Source of the DNA: Pseudescherichia sp031979925
GTDB lineage: Bacteria; Pseudomonadota; Gammaproteobacteria; Enterobacterales; Enterobacteriaceae
DNA length: 64,000 nt
Assembly (NCBI RefSeq): GCF_031979925.1
Contig: NZ_DALZFB010000002.1
Location: forward strand, 124,001-188,000
Reading direction: 5' to 3'
In this document: in pieces, positions 7,561 through 14,831 of the stretch
Numbering within the stretch: position 1 is the first letter of the stretch
How the letters are laid out: every line of letters starts with the position of its first letter
Made by a program: the position numbers and the translations under genes
The notes under the pieces: model-generated
Databases searched by the model: none
Told to the model about the DNA's origin: nothing
The model's input: the letters and a program-made list of their open reading frames with translations, nothing else

Positions 7561-8325
7561 CTAGATGGCAAGCTTCTTCCTTGTGGAATCAATGAAGTCA
7601 CAATAAATTGCATGAATTTCTGAACCCCATTCGTTAGCTTTTTTCACATTTGCTTCTGTTTGTGGTTCCCATTCCATATCCATGGCACGGTCCCAGTCAG
7701 TAAGCATGCTTATTAACGGGCCTTGGTTGATATAATTTGTATTGATAGCTAAGAATGTGTTGAATTTATTTATCTCCTGATAAAGAATTTTGGCTTTGTC
7801 TTCAATTTCTTGATCGTGAAAATGCTGGTTCGCATGACCCCATCCATACTTCAACTGATCAAAGTCTTTAACAGCATTTTCATGGTATGGATTGCCAAAG
7901 TCTTGGTCCTTTAATAGCCTTACTGAGAATGATGTTGGAGGGAATAAATCTATGAATTTCTCATAAAGGCTTATGTCGGCTGTTCTTTTATTCTTTTGTA
8001 TTTCTTTATCGTTATTCTCTTTAATCATTTCAGAATAAATCTGAAACCCTTTGATAATTAGATGGTAAATTAATCCAGTAATAATTAGTGTTAAAGCAAT
8101 GCCACTGCTTGGGGTGATATTGTTAATCTCAATGAGATTTATGTTTGAGTTGGTTTTTTTATTGTAGAAATCTATCAATAAATTAATAAAAAGCAAATAC
8201 GTGGGGGCGGGTAAGGCAAGTATGCCGATACCTACAGTAATTAAGGTCCAAGTTACTTTATTACTGAACTCAGGAAATGCTTTATTTATTAGTTTTTTAA
8301 TAAAAAAATTTATATTTTCTTTCAT
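7561..8325 (-). CDS. 254-aa membrane-anchored protein of unknown function, prophage cargo
   Basis: I do not recognise a named family. The start is the ATG at 8323-8325, six bases after GGAAGGA. Two membrane segments are predicted (about residues 25-50 and 75-95), then a soluble part of about 150 residues rich in aromatic and acidic residues (LFPPTSFSVRLLKDQDFGNP, HANQHFHDQEIEDKAK, LTDWDRAMDMEWEP). It is strongly AT-rich, intact, and runs against the surrounding phage late genes, the usual layout of a moron with its own promoter. It sits after gene S, where P2 itself has a non-essential gene. A membrane-acting exclusion or abortive-infection role is a guess from context only. Confidence 0.72.
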   Translation of the reverse strand: MKENINFFIKKLINKAFPEFSNKVTWTLITVGIGILALPAPTYLLFINLLIDFYNKKTNSNINLIEINNITPSSGIALTLIITGLIYHLIIKGFQIYSEMIKENNDKEIQKNKRTADISLYEKFIDLFPPTSFSVRLLKDQDFGNPYHENAVKDFDQLKYGWGHANQHFHDQEIEDKAKILYQEINKFNTFLAINTNYINQGPLISMLTDWDRAMDMEWEPQTEANVKKANEWGSEIHAIYCDFIDSTRKKLAI

Positions 8326-8375
8326 GTTTAATCCTTCCAAAAGATGTCCCATTGTGCCATGGATTAAACAATTTT

Positions 8376-8681
8376 AGCCAGTGGTACGGGACGATGACGC
8401 TCAGTAGATTTACCAGCATGAACGCACAACTCACAGAAATCATGCGCCTTATCACCAACCTGATCCGTACCGGCAGCCTGCCGGTCAGGGCATATCAGGT
8501 GCAGCCGGTGAAGACTGACAGCCCGCCGCCGGTGATCCGCTACGAAATTAATGCGCCGATTCATATCACCGCCCAGCCGGACATTGCCCGTGAAGTGGGG
8601 CGCCAGCTCGATGAGCGTGAGCGCCGGGCCAGGGCGAAGGCGCGCAGCAAGTACAGCGATCAGGGGGGATACGATTCATGA
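8376..8681 (+). pseudogene. T: P2-like tail tape-measure protein gpT, C-terminal fragment
   Basis: About 100 codons remain (LTEIMRLITNLIRTGSLPVR..., ending AREVGRQLDERERRARAKAR...). The fragment is followed by gpU with an ATGA overlap at 8678-8681, the P2 order T-U, which is the main reason for the call; the sequence itself is a basic helical tail of the kind seen at the end of tape-measure proteins. The left boundary is a deletion junction somewhere between 8326 and 8380. Most of a gene normally over 2 kb is missing. Confidence 0.65.
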
Positions 8682-9070
8682 TGATGGTGCTGGGTTTGTA
8701 TGTTTTATGCTGCGCACCGTGCCGTATCAGGAGCTGCAGTATCAGCTCAGCTGGCGGCACGCGGTCAACAACCGGGTGAACCGCCGCCCGTCCACGCAGT
8801 TTCTTGGACCGGACAACGAATCCCTGACACTTTCTGGTGTGCTGCTGCCGGAAGTGACCGGTGGCAGGTTGTCACTGTTGGCGCTGGAGCAGATGGCGGA
8901 GCTGGGCAAAGCGTGGCCGCTTATTGAGGGCAGTGGGACTATCTACGGTATGTTTGTGATCGAGAACCTGAGCCAGACCAAAACGGAATTTTTTGAAAGC
9001 GGAATGCCCAGGCGGATTGAGTTCAGTCTGACCCTGAAACGGGTGGATGAGTCGCTGTTCGAAATGTTCG
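8678..9070 (+). pseudogene. U: P2-like tail protein gpU, frameshifted and 3-prime truncated
   Basis: ATG at 8678 begins MMMVLGLYV; one T is missing from the run at 8703-8706, and the other frame continues FMLRTVPYQELQYQ, RPSTQFLG, LTLSGVLLPEVTGGRLSLLA, GKAWPLIEGSGTIYGMFVIE and IEFSLTLKRVDESL, all hallmarks of P2 gpU. The match stops near 9070 and unrelated sequence follows, so the last part of the gene and P2 genes D, ogr and int are absent. Confidence 0.87.
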
Positions 9071-9175
9071 GTAAGCGGAAACTACATCTATGGTCCCAGG
9101 TATGGCGGTAAGTTTTGGATTAGTGGTGGTTATATCTACGGGCCTTCTGGGTTGGAACTGCCTTGGTTGTCGTAG
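9071..9175 (+). pseudogene. C-terminal gene fragment with two YIYGP repeats
   Basis: Out of frame with gpU, 34 codons read VSGNYIYGPRYGGKFWISGG, then a second YIYGP and the ending LPWLS before TAG at 9173-9175. The two YIYGP units spaced about 16 residues apart and the FWISGG between them look like the end of a beta-hairpin repeat protein. It has no start codon and abuts the gpU truncation, so it is a leftover of another gene fused at a deletion junction. Confidence 0.5.
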
Positions 9176-9255
9176 CGCTGCCGCCACTCTGTCGCCATAA
9201 AAGGAATGGTTGGAGTCTAAGGGACTGATTATGAATAGGCAGAATTTCAGGCAAT

Positions 9256-9335
9256 AAAAAACCCATCAACCTTGAACCAAAGATGGCGGGGTTGATGGGC
9301 TCCACAAAATGGGGACATCAAAGAAAAGCAGTGGC
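9256..9335 (-). ncRNA. rybB: RybB small RNA
   Basis: The minus strand from 9335 reads GCCACTGCTTTTCTTTGATG, which is the 5-prime seed region of E. coli RybB, and ends in a stem CCCATCAACC (paired arms at 9290-9299 and 9262-9271) followed by TTTTTT at 9261-9256. Length is about 80 nt as in E. coli. RybB is an Hfq-dependent RNA made under envelope stress that represses many outer-membrane protein mRNAs through its 5-prime end. In E. coli it lies between rcdA and ybjL; here the neighbour ybjL is kept and the other side is prophage debris. The hairpin may also stop ybjL transcripts. Confidence 0.95.
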
Positions 9336-9341
9336 AATAGT

Positions 9342-9368
9342 TATGACTGGCACTTCTATAAAAAGTTC
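9342..9368 (-). promoter_or_regulatory. sigma-E promoter of rybB
   Basis: On the minus strand GAACTT (9368-9363) is followed by a 16-base spacer and TCATA (9346-9342), six bases before the RybB 5-prime end. This fits the sigma-E pattern GAACTT-N16-TCTGA with two differences in the -10 element, and E. coli rybB is known to be sigma-E dependent. Confidence 0.8.
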
Positions 9369-9411
9369 GCGTGATGCCAGAAAATTTTTACGCAACCGAC
9401 TATCTTCAGAG

Positions 9412-11097
9412 TTATCCGAGGCCGGGCCAGATGATGACGATCAGCGTCCCGGCTAAGGTCAGCAACACGTTGGCGATGGCGTAGGTGCCCGCGTAGCCGA
9501 GCGCGGGAATGTTGCTCCGCGCGGTGTCGCTGATAATCTCCATCGCCGGGGCGCAGGTGCGTGCCCCCATCATCGCGCCGAAGAGCATGGCGCGGTTCAT
9601 CCGCAGCACGTAGGCGCCGAACAGGAAGCAGATCACCACCGGTACGAGGCTCACCAACAGCCCGGCAACCAGCATCTGTCCGCCCACCGCGCCAAGGCCG
9701 TGGCCGATGCCGCTTCCGGCGCTCAGGCCGACGCCCGCCATAAAGACCATCAGGCCAAACTCCTTCACCATGTTCAGCGCCCCCTGAGGGATATAGCCAA
9801 AGGTAGGGTGGTTGGCACGCAGGAAGCCAAGCATGATCCCGGCAAACAGCAGGCCCGCCGCGTTACCGATACCGAAGCTAAACGAGCTGAACTGGAAGGT
9901 GATCATGCCGATCATCAGACCGACGATGAAGAAGGCGCAGAACGCCAGCAGGTCGGTCACCTGGCTGTGAATAGAGATAAAGCCGATACGGTCGGCGATG
10001 GTTTTTACCCGTCGTGCGTCGCCGCTCACCTGCAACACGTCACCTTTATTCAGCACGATGCTGTCGTCGATAGGCATCTCAATCTGGCTGCGGATCACCC
10101 GGTTCAGGAAGCAGCCGTGGTCGGTAAGCTTCAGCTGGGCGAGGCGGCGACCCACCACGTTGTGGTTCTTCACCACGATCTCTTCGGTGACGATACGCAT
10201 GTCGAGCAGGTCGCGGTCAAAGACCTCTTTACCGTTACGGAAGCTGGGATCGAGGCGGGCATGGGCATCAGGGTAGCCCACCAGCGAGATCTCATCTCCC
10301 ATCTGTAAAACTGCATCGCCGTCCGGCGTCGCCAGAATGCCGTTGCGACGAATACGCTCGATGTAGCAGCCGGTCTGACGGTAGATCCCCAGCTCGCGCA
10401 GGTTTTTACCGTCGGCCCACGCCACCAGCTCCGGGCCAACGCGGTAGGCGCGGATCACCGGCAGGTAGACCTTGCGGTTGGCGTCGGTGTCGAGACCGCG
10501 CTCGCGGGCGATCTGCTGGGCGCTGGTCTGGAGATCCTGATGCTGTAGCTTCGGCATATAGCGCGCGCCGAAAATCAGGCTAACCAGCCCGATAAGATAG
10601 GTCAGGGCGTAGCCGAGGCTGAGGTGATCCAGCGCGGTGGTGAGCTGACTGCTGGGCATGCCCAAATGGCGTAGCGTATCCCCCGCACCCACCAGCACCG
10701 GCGTAGAGGTCATCGATCCGGCCAGCATCCCGGCGGTGAGGCCGATATCCCAGCCGAACAGTTTGCCCAGCCCCAGCGCAATCAGCAGCGCGCTGCCGAC
10801 CATCACCAGCGCCAGCATCAGGTAATTCTTGCCGTCGCGAAAGAAAATTGAAAAAAAGTTGGGTCCGGCTTCCACGCCCACGCAAAAAATAAACAGCATA
10901 AAACCCAGATTCAGGGCGTCAGTGTTAATGGCGAAATGCTGCTGGCCTAATAATAGCGAAACCACTAAAACGCCAATGGAATTACCGAGTTGTACCGAGC
11001 CTAACCGTAATTTTCCGAGGCACAGGCCCAGCGCCAGCACCACAAATAATAACAGTATGTAATTCCCATTTAACAAATCTGCGACGTTTATATTCAC
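9412..11097 (-). CDS. ybjL: YbjL, putative transporter of the aspartate:alanine exchanger family
   Basis: A 561-aa inner-membrane protein, the same length as E. coli YbjL and nearly identical to it. Two blocks of membrane helices flank a cytoplasmic middle (about residues 200-380) with two TrkA-C/RCK-C-type domains. The family exchanges or exports small acidic metabolites; a Pantoea relative has been linked to glutamate release, but the natural substrate is not settled. The gene is monocistronic, reading toward rybB. About 280 bp of non-coding DNA separate it from the divergent ybjM and must hold both promoters. Confidence 0.95.
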   Translation of the reverse strand: MNINVADLLNGNYILLLFVVLALGLCLGKLRLGSVQLGNSIGVLVVSLLLGQQHFAINTDALNLGFMLFIFCVGVEAGPNFFSIFFRDGKNYLMLALVMVGSALLIALGLGKLFGWDIGLTAGMLAGSMTSTPVLVGAGDTLRHLGMPSSQLTTALDHLSLGYALTYLIGLVSLIFGARYMPKLQHQDLQTSAQQIARERGLDTDANRKVYLPVIRAYRVGPELVAWADGKNLRELGIYRQTGCYIERIRRNGILATPDGDAVLQMGDEISLVGYPDAHARLDPSFRNGKEVFDRDLLDMRIVTEEIVVKNHNVVGRRLAQLKLTDHGCFLNRVIRSQIEMPIDDSIVLNKGDVLQVSGDARRVKTIADRIGFISIHSQVTDLLAFCAFFIVGLMIGMITFQFSSFSFGIGNAAGLLFAGIMLGFLRANHPTFGYIPQGALNMVKEFGLMVFMAGVGLSAGSGIGHGLGAVGGQMLVAGLLVSLVPVVICFLFGAYVLRMNRAMLFGAMMGARTCAPAMEIISDTARSNIPALGYAGTYAIANVLLTLAGTLIVIIWPGLG

Positions 11098-11381
11098 GGA
11101 GGCTAACTTCTTGTTTACTAGTAAGCTGTTGAAAGAAATGATGATTTACGCTAATGTTTTTCTTAAGGCAGCGGGCCTGAGCGTCATGCTGCTGCAAAAT
11201 AAAACAATGACCGCAAAACAGATCAGGCCGTTAGTTTAATCGTATTGATAAACAACGGCTAGCTAAGAATCGCGCATTCGCGTGGGTGCTTTTTTGGCAA
11301 GGATTGCCACACTGCTTTATCAAACCGAACGTTCCTTTGGGGCGAAGAAATGTTCGATAGAGGCGATGTCAGGAGGATTAT

Positions 11382-11753
11382 TTGAAGTCTAAACGTGGTT
11401 GGGCGGGCGCTTTTTGCTGCTTCCTGCTTTTTATTGTGGTCTACCTGTCACATATATTGAACGTGAGAGGGGCCTTCCAGCCTGCCGGCCATCCTGAGCT
11501 GGGGCTGCTCTTTTTTATCATTCCCGGCGCGGTGGCCAGCTTTATCTCAACAAAACGTCGCGTGGTGTTGCCGGTAGTTGGCGCAATGCTGGGGGCAACG
11601 GTCTGCTTCGTGCTGATGCTGCTCTTCATGACGCCGATACGCTCTGTCTGGCAGGAGATGGCGTGGCTGTTTAGCGCAGTGTTCTGGTGCGCGCTGGGGG
11701 CGCTCTGCTATCTGTTTATTCGTAGCCTGCTGGTGAGGCGGGGGCGCGGTTAA
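11382..11753 (+). CDS. ybjM: YbjM, small inner-membrane protein of unknown function
   Basis: A 123-aa protein with about four membrane segments (CCFLLFIVVYLSHIL near the start, then GLLFFIIPGAVASF, VVGAMLGATVCFVLMLLF and LFSAVFWCALGALCYLFI). It matches E. coli YbjM in length and in the RAAGHPE/QPAGHPE-type loop. The start is TTG at 11382, chosen because AGGAGG lies five bases upstream. It converges with grxA, whose stop is 15 bases away. No function is known. Confidence 0.88.
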   Translation: MKSKRGWAGAFCCFLLFIVVYLSHILNVRGAFQPAGHPELGLLFFIIPGAVASFISTKRRVVLPVVGAMLGATVCFVLMLLFMTPIRSVWQEMAWLFSAVFWCALGALCYLFIRSLLVRRGRG

Positions 11754-11768
11754 CGCCCCCGGACGTGC

Positions 11769-12038
11769 TTACTGCTCGGCAAAGAGACCCAGATGCGCTT
11801 TGGCATAGGCTTCAAAGTCGGTGCAGCCACCGATGTGCTTCTGATCGAGGAAGATCTGCGGCACGGTCTCAACGGGCTTGCCTACGGTCTTTTCCAGATC
11901 GGCTTTGGTGATCCCTTCCGCATGGATATCGACATAGCGATAGCTAAAGTCGTCACGCTCGGCACTCAGTTTATCTGCCAGCTCTTTTGCGCGTACGCAA
12001 TAGGGACAGCCAGGGCGTCCAAAGATTACAGCAAACAT
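11769..12038 (-). CDS. grxA: glutaredoxin 1
   Basis: An 89-aa thioredoxin-fold protein with the redox motif CPYC near residues 12-15, the cis-proline loop TVPQIF and the glutathione-binding GGCTDF region. It uses glutathione to reduce disulfides, including ribonucleotide reductase and OxyR. It is four residues longer than the 85-aa E. coli protein at its C-terminus, and the GGYTDF of E. coli reads GGCTDF here. In E. coli it is induced by OxyR; the upstream gap to nfsA is about 175 bp and lacks ybjC. Confidence 0.95.
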   Translation of the reverse strand: MFAVIFGRPGCPYCVRAKELADKLSAERDDFSYRYVDIHAEGITKADLEKTVGKPVETVPQIFLDQKHIGGCTDFEAYAKAHLGLFAEQ

Positions 12039-12213
12039 ACTCTCTCCTTAACGTTAAGCCAGATAATGATTAGGGGTATCATGCCGATTACCTCAGGTAA
12101 TAGAAAGAAGGTTTTGCCTGTCGTTTCGATGCCATAAGGCTATGTTTCACCAAATCATCCGCAAAAAAATCACCTATAATGCCGGTTTAAATGACACTGC
12201 CAGAGAAAATCAG

Positions 12214-12936
12214 ATGACCCCAACTATCGATCTGCTGCGTGCCCATCGCTCAATCCGCCACTTCACTCAGGAACCTATCAGCCAGGCGCAGCGCGAAGCG
12301 ATTATCGCGTCGGCGCAGGCGGCCTCCAGCTCCAGCTTCCTGCAGTGCTCCTCAATTATTCGTGTAACCGATCCGGCCCTGCGCGAGCAGTTTGTGGCGC
12401 TGACCGGGGGCCAGCAGCATATCGCCCAGGCCTCGGAGTTTTGGGTATTCTGCGCCGACTTCAATCGTCATCTGCAAATCTGCCCTGATGCGCAGCTGGG
12501 CCTTGCCGAGCAGCTCCTGTTGGGCGTGGTGGATACATCCCTGATGGGGCAGAACGCGCTGGTGGCTGCTGAATCCCTGGGACTGGGCGGCGTCTATATC
12601 GGCGGCATCCGCAACAGCATTGAAGAGGTGACCGCGCTGCTTGGCCTGCCGCAGCATGTGCTGCCGCTGTTTGGCCTCTGCCTCGGCTGGCCAGCGGATA
12701 ACCCGGATGTGAAACCGCGCCTGCCTGCCACGATGGTGGTGCATGAGAACCGCTATCAGCCGGTAGATGCCGACGTGCTGGCGCGGTATGACGAAGAGCT
12801 GGCGGAGTACTATATGACCCGCGGCAGCAACAACCGTCGCGATACCTGGAGCGATCATATCCGCCGCACCATCATTAAAGAGAACCGTCCGTTTATTCTT
12901 GACTATCTGCATAAGCAGGGCTGGGCAACGCGATAA
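12214..12936 (+). CDS. nfsA: oxygen-insensitive NADPH nitroreductase NfsA
   Basis: A 240-aa FMN enzyme that reduces nitro compounds and quinones with NADPH by two-electron steps. The N-terminal TIDLLRAHRSIRHF and the central GVDTSLMGQN/GLGGVYIGGIRN-type blocks match E. coli NfsA, and the length is identical. The ATG at 12214 is chosen to match; the frame is open back to 12142. A TATAAT at 12175-12180 is a plausible -10. In E. coli nfsA follows ybjC in a SoxRS-controlled operon with rimK; ybjC is absent here. Confidence 0.95.
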   Translation: MTPTIDLLRAHRSIRHFTQEPISQAQREAIIASAQAASSSSFLQCSSIIRVTDPALREQFVALTGGQQHIAQASEFWVFCADFNRHLQICPDAQLGLAEQLLLGVVDTSLMGQNALVAAESLGLGGVYIGGIRNSIEEVTALLGLPQHVLPLFGLCLGWPADNPDVKPRLPATMVVHENRYQPVDADVLARYDEELAEYYMTRGSNNRRDTWSDHIRRTIIKENRPFILDYLHKQGWATR

Positions 12937-13012
12937 ATCCCGTTCATCCTGCGTCTCGCTGCGTGTATGATAGCGGGGCAGCTGTGACACTGTCATTGTA
13001 GAGAGGTGCAGG

Positions 13013-13915
13013 GTGAAAATTGCCATTTTGTCCCGGGATGGAACGCTCTATTCGTGTAAACGTCTGCGTGACGCGGCGCAGCAGCGGGGCCATACGATCG
13101 AGATCCTCGATCCGCTCTCCTGCTATATGAACATCAGCCCGGCAGCCTCATCGATCCACTACCAGGGCCGCCAGCTCCCTTACTTTGATGCCGTGATCCC
13201 GCGCATTGGCTCCGCCATTACCTTCTACGGTACGGCGGCGCTGCGCCAGTTCGAGATGCTCGGCAGCTACCCCCTCAACGAATCCGTCGCCATTACCCGT
13301 GCCAGAGACAAGCTGCGCTCGCTGCAGCTGCTGGCGCGTCAGGGGATCGATCTCCCGGTTACCGGCATCGCCCACTCACCGGATGACACCAGCGATCTCA
13401 TCGACATGGTCGGCGGCGCGCCGCTGGTGGTCAAACTGGTGGAGGGTACTCAGGGTATCGGCGTAGTGCTGGCGGAGACACGCCAGGCGGCAGAGAGCGT
13501 GATTGACGCCTTTCGCGGCCTGAACGCCCACATCCTGGTGCAGGAATACATTAAAGAGGCGAAGGGGTGCGACATTCGCTGCCTGGTGGTGGGGGATGAG
13601 GTGGTTGCCGCTATCGAGCGGCGGGCGAAAGAGGGCGATTTCCGCTCCAACCTGCACCGGGGCGGCGTGGCGACGGTGGCCAACATTACCCTGCGCGAGC
13701 GGGAGATGGCCCTGCTAGCGGCGCGCACCCTGGGGCTGGACGTCGCCGGGGTGGATATTCTCCGAGCCGATCGCGGGCCGCTGGTGATGGAGGTCAACGC
13801 CTCGCCGGGCCTTGAGGGCATTGAGAAGACCACCGGGGTGGACATCGCCGGGAAGATGATTGCCTGGATCGAGCAGCAGGCGACCCCCGGCTTTTGTCTG
13901 AAAACGGGCGGCTAG
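13013..13915 (+). CDS. rimK: ribosomal protein S6 modification protein RimK
   Basis: A 300-aa ATP-grasp ligase that adds glutamate residues to the C-terminus of ribosomal protein S6. The ATP-grasp core is visible: KLVEGTQGIGVVLAE (P-loop-like), VQEYIKEAKGCDIRCLVVGD and the metal-binding EVNASPGLEGIE. The start is GTG at 13013 after GAGAGGTGCAGG, giving MKIAILSRDGTLYSCKRL as in E. coli. It lies 76 bp after nfsA on the same strand and probably shares its transcript. Confidence 0.95.
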   Translation: MKIAILSRDGTLYSCKRLRDAAQQRGHTIEILDPLSCYMNISPAASSIHYQGRQLPYFDAVIPRIGSAITFYGTAALRQFEMLGSYPLNESVAITRARDKLRSLQLLARQGIDLPVTGIAHSPDDTSDLIDMVGGAPLVVKLVEGTQGIGVVLAETRQAAESVIDAFRGLNAHILVQEYIKEAKGCDIRCLVVGDEVVAAIERRAKEGDFRSNLHRGGVATVANITLREREMALLAARTLGLDVAGVDILRADRGPLVMEVNASPGLEGIEKTTGVDIAGKMIAWIEQQATPGFCLKTGG

Positions 13916-14002
13916 GCGCTTTTCCGGCAGTATAAATGGTATACAGGGCGTTTTTTGCGTAAGCTATGCCCGCAAATTTTTCTACAGAGGTCACCCCCTA
14001 TT

Positions 14003-14482
14003 ATGGATTCACTCGTCGTACCCAGTCTGGACACCTTGCGTCATTGGCTTGACGAGCTGGGCATCAGTTTTTATGAGTGTGACACCTGCCAGGCGCTACA
14101 CCTGCCGCATATGCAAAACTTTGACGGCATCTACGACGCCAAGATCGATCTGGTTGATGATATTGTTCTCTTCTCGGCGATGGCAGAGGTTAAGCCTACT
14201 GCGCTGCTGGCGCTGGCGGCCGATCTCTCTGCGATTAACGCCAGCTCGCTGACGATAAAAGCCTTCCTCGACATCCAGGATGATAATCTGCCGAAGCTGG
14301 TGGTGTGCCAGTCTCTGTTCGCCGCTCCTGGAGTGAATCTCAAGCAGTTTGCCTGGTTTATGCGTCACAGCGAAGAGCAGGTTTCTATGGTGATTCTGGA
14401 AGCCTGCGCGCAGCAGCTGCTGTTTAATGCAGAAGAAGACGAGGCGGTCGCCGGTGAAACGGTGCGCAATTTTCTTCACTAA
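14003..14482 (+). CDS. ybjN: YbjN, stress-linked regulator-like protein
   Basis: A 159-aa cytoplasmic protein very close to E. coli YbjN (158 aa), with conserved ALHLPHMQNFDG and AADLSAINASSLTIKAF. The fold resembles type III secretion chaperones; E. coli overexpression studies tie it to motility, biofilm and stress phenotypes, with no biochemical activity known. The ATG at 14003 is preceded by AGAGG some 12 bases upstream. It ends the nfsA-rimK-ybjN run. Confidence 0.92.
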   Translation: MDSLVVPSLDTLRHWLDELGISFYECDTCQALHLPHMQNFDGIYDAKIDLVDDIVLFSAMAEVKPTALLALAADLSAINASSLTIKAFLDIQDDNLPKLVVCQSLFAAPGVNLKQFAWFMRHSEEQVSMVILEACAQQLLFNAEEDEAVAGETVRNFLH

Positions 14483-14756
14483 ACCCACATGACATAAGCG
14501 CAGTCGCTGCCATAGCGGCTGCAATCTTCCCCGCTTTTATTCTGCATTTCCTGCCCCCTGCCAGTTTTATTCACCGCCATGATGGCGCTATCGGACGATG
14601 GCATAGACAAATAGTGAATAAAAAATTGATAAAACCCGGTTTTTTACCTGACCTATAGCCTCTAACCCTGGCTACAGTTATTCTTGCGCTGCTTTAAAAA
14701 GCTTGCAGCGTCTGCCGGGTGGCGTCTCATACCCGAAGCTGTGCAGAGTGATAAAG

Positions 14757-14774
14757 TATGCACGATTCTTGCAT
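14757..14774 (+). promoter_or_regulatory. sigma-54-like promoter for potFGHI
   Basis: ATGCACGATTCTTGCA has the -24/-12 layout (GCACG, N4, TTGCA) with the ten-base spacing between the TG at 14759-14760 and the invariant GC at 14771-14772; the usual GG at -24 is TG here. It lies about 58 bases before the potF start. potFGHI is reported as nitrogen-regulated in E. coli, which supports the call. The rest of the 14483-14831 gap is non-coding; an inverted repeat CGCTGC...GCAGCG lies near 14690-14710. Confidence 0.5.
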
Positions 14775-14831
14775 ATCTTTAATGCGTACATTTAGTTCGT
14801 CTACGCACGAACTTTCCAGAAGGAATGAGAT

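Noticed and set aside
5578..9070. Sequencing error as the whole explanation for the phage frameshifts
   Set aside because: All errors would have to fall in the phage genes while dozens of host genes with similar base runs are intact; still worth checking in reads.
9317..9380. Short frame MGTSKKSSGNSYDWHFYKKF on the plus strand
   Set aside because: It is antisense to RybB and its promoter and has no ribosome binding site.
1185..9411. Phage integrase, repressor and att direct repeats
   Set aside because: No integrase or repressor frame is present, and I could not find a convincing direct repeat between the two ends of the island.
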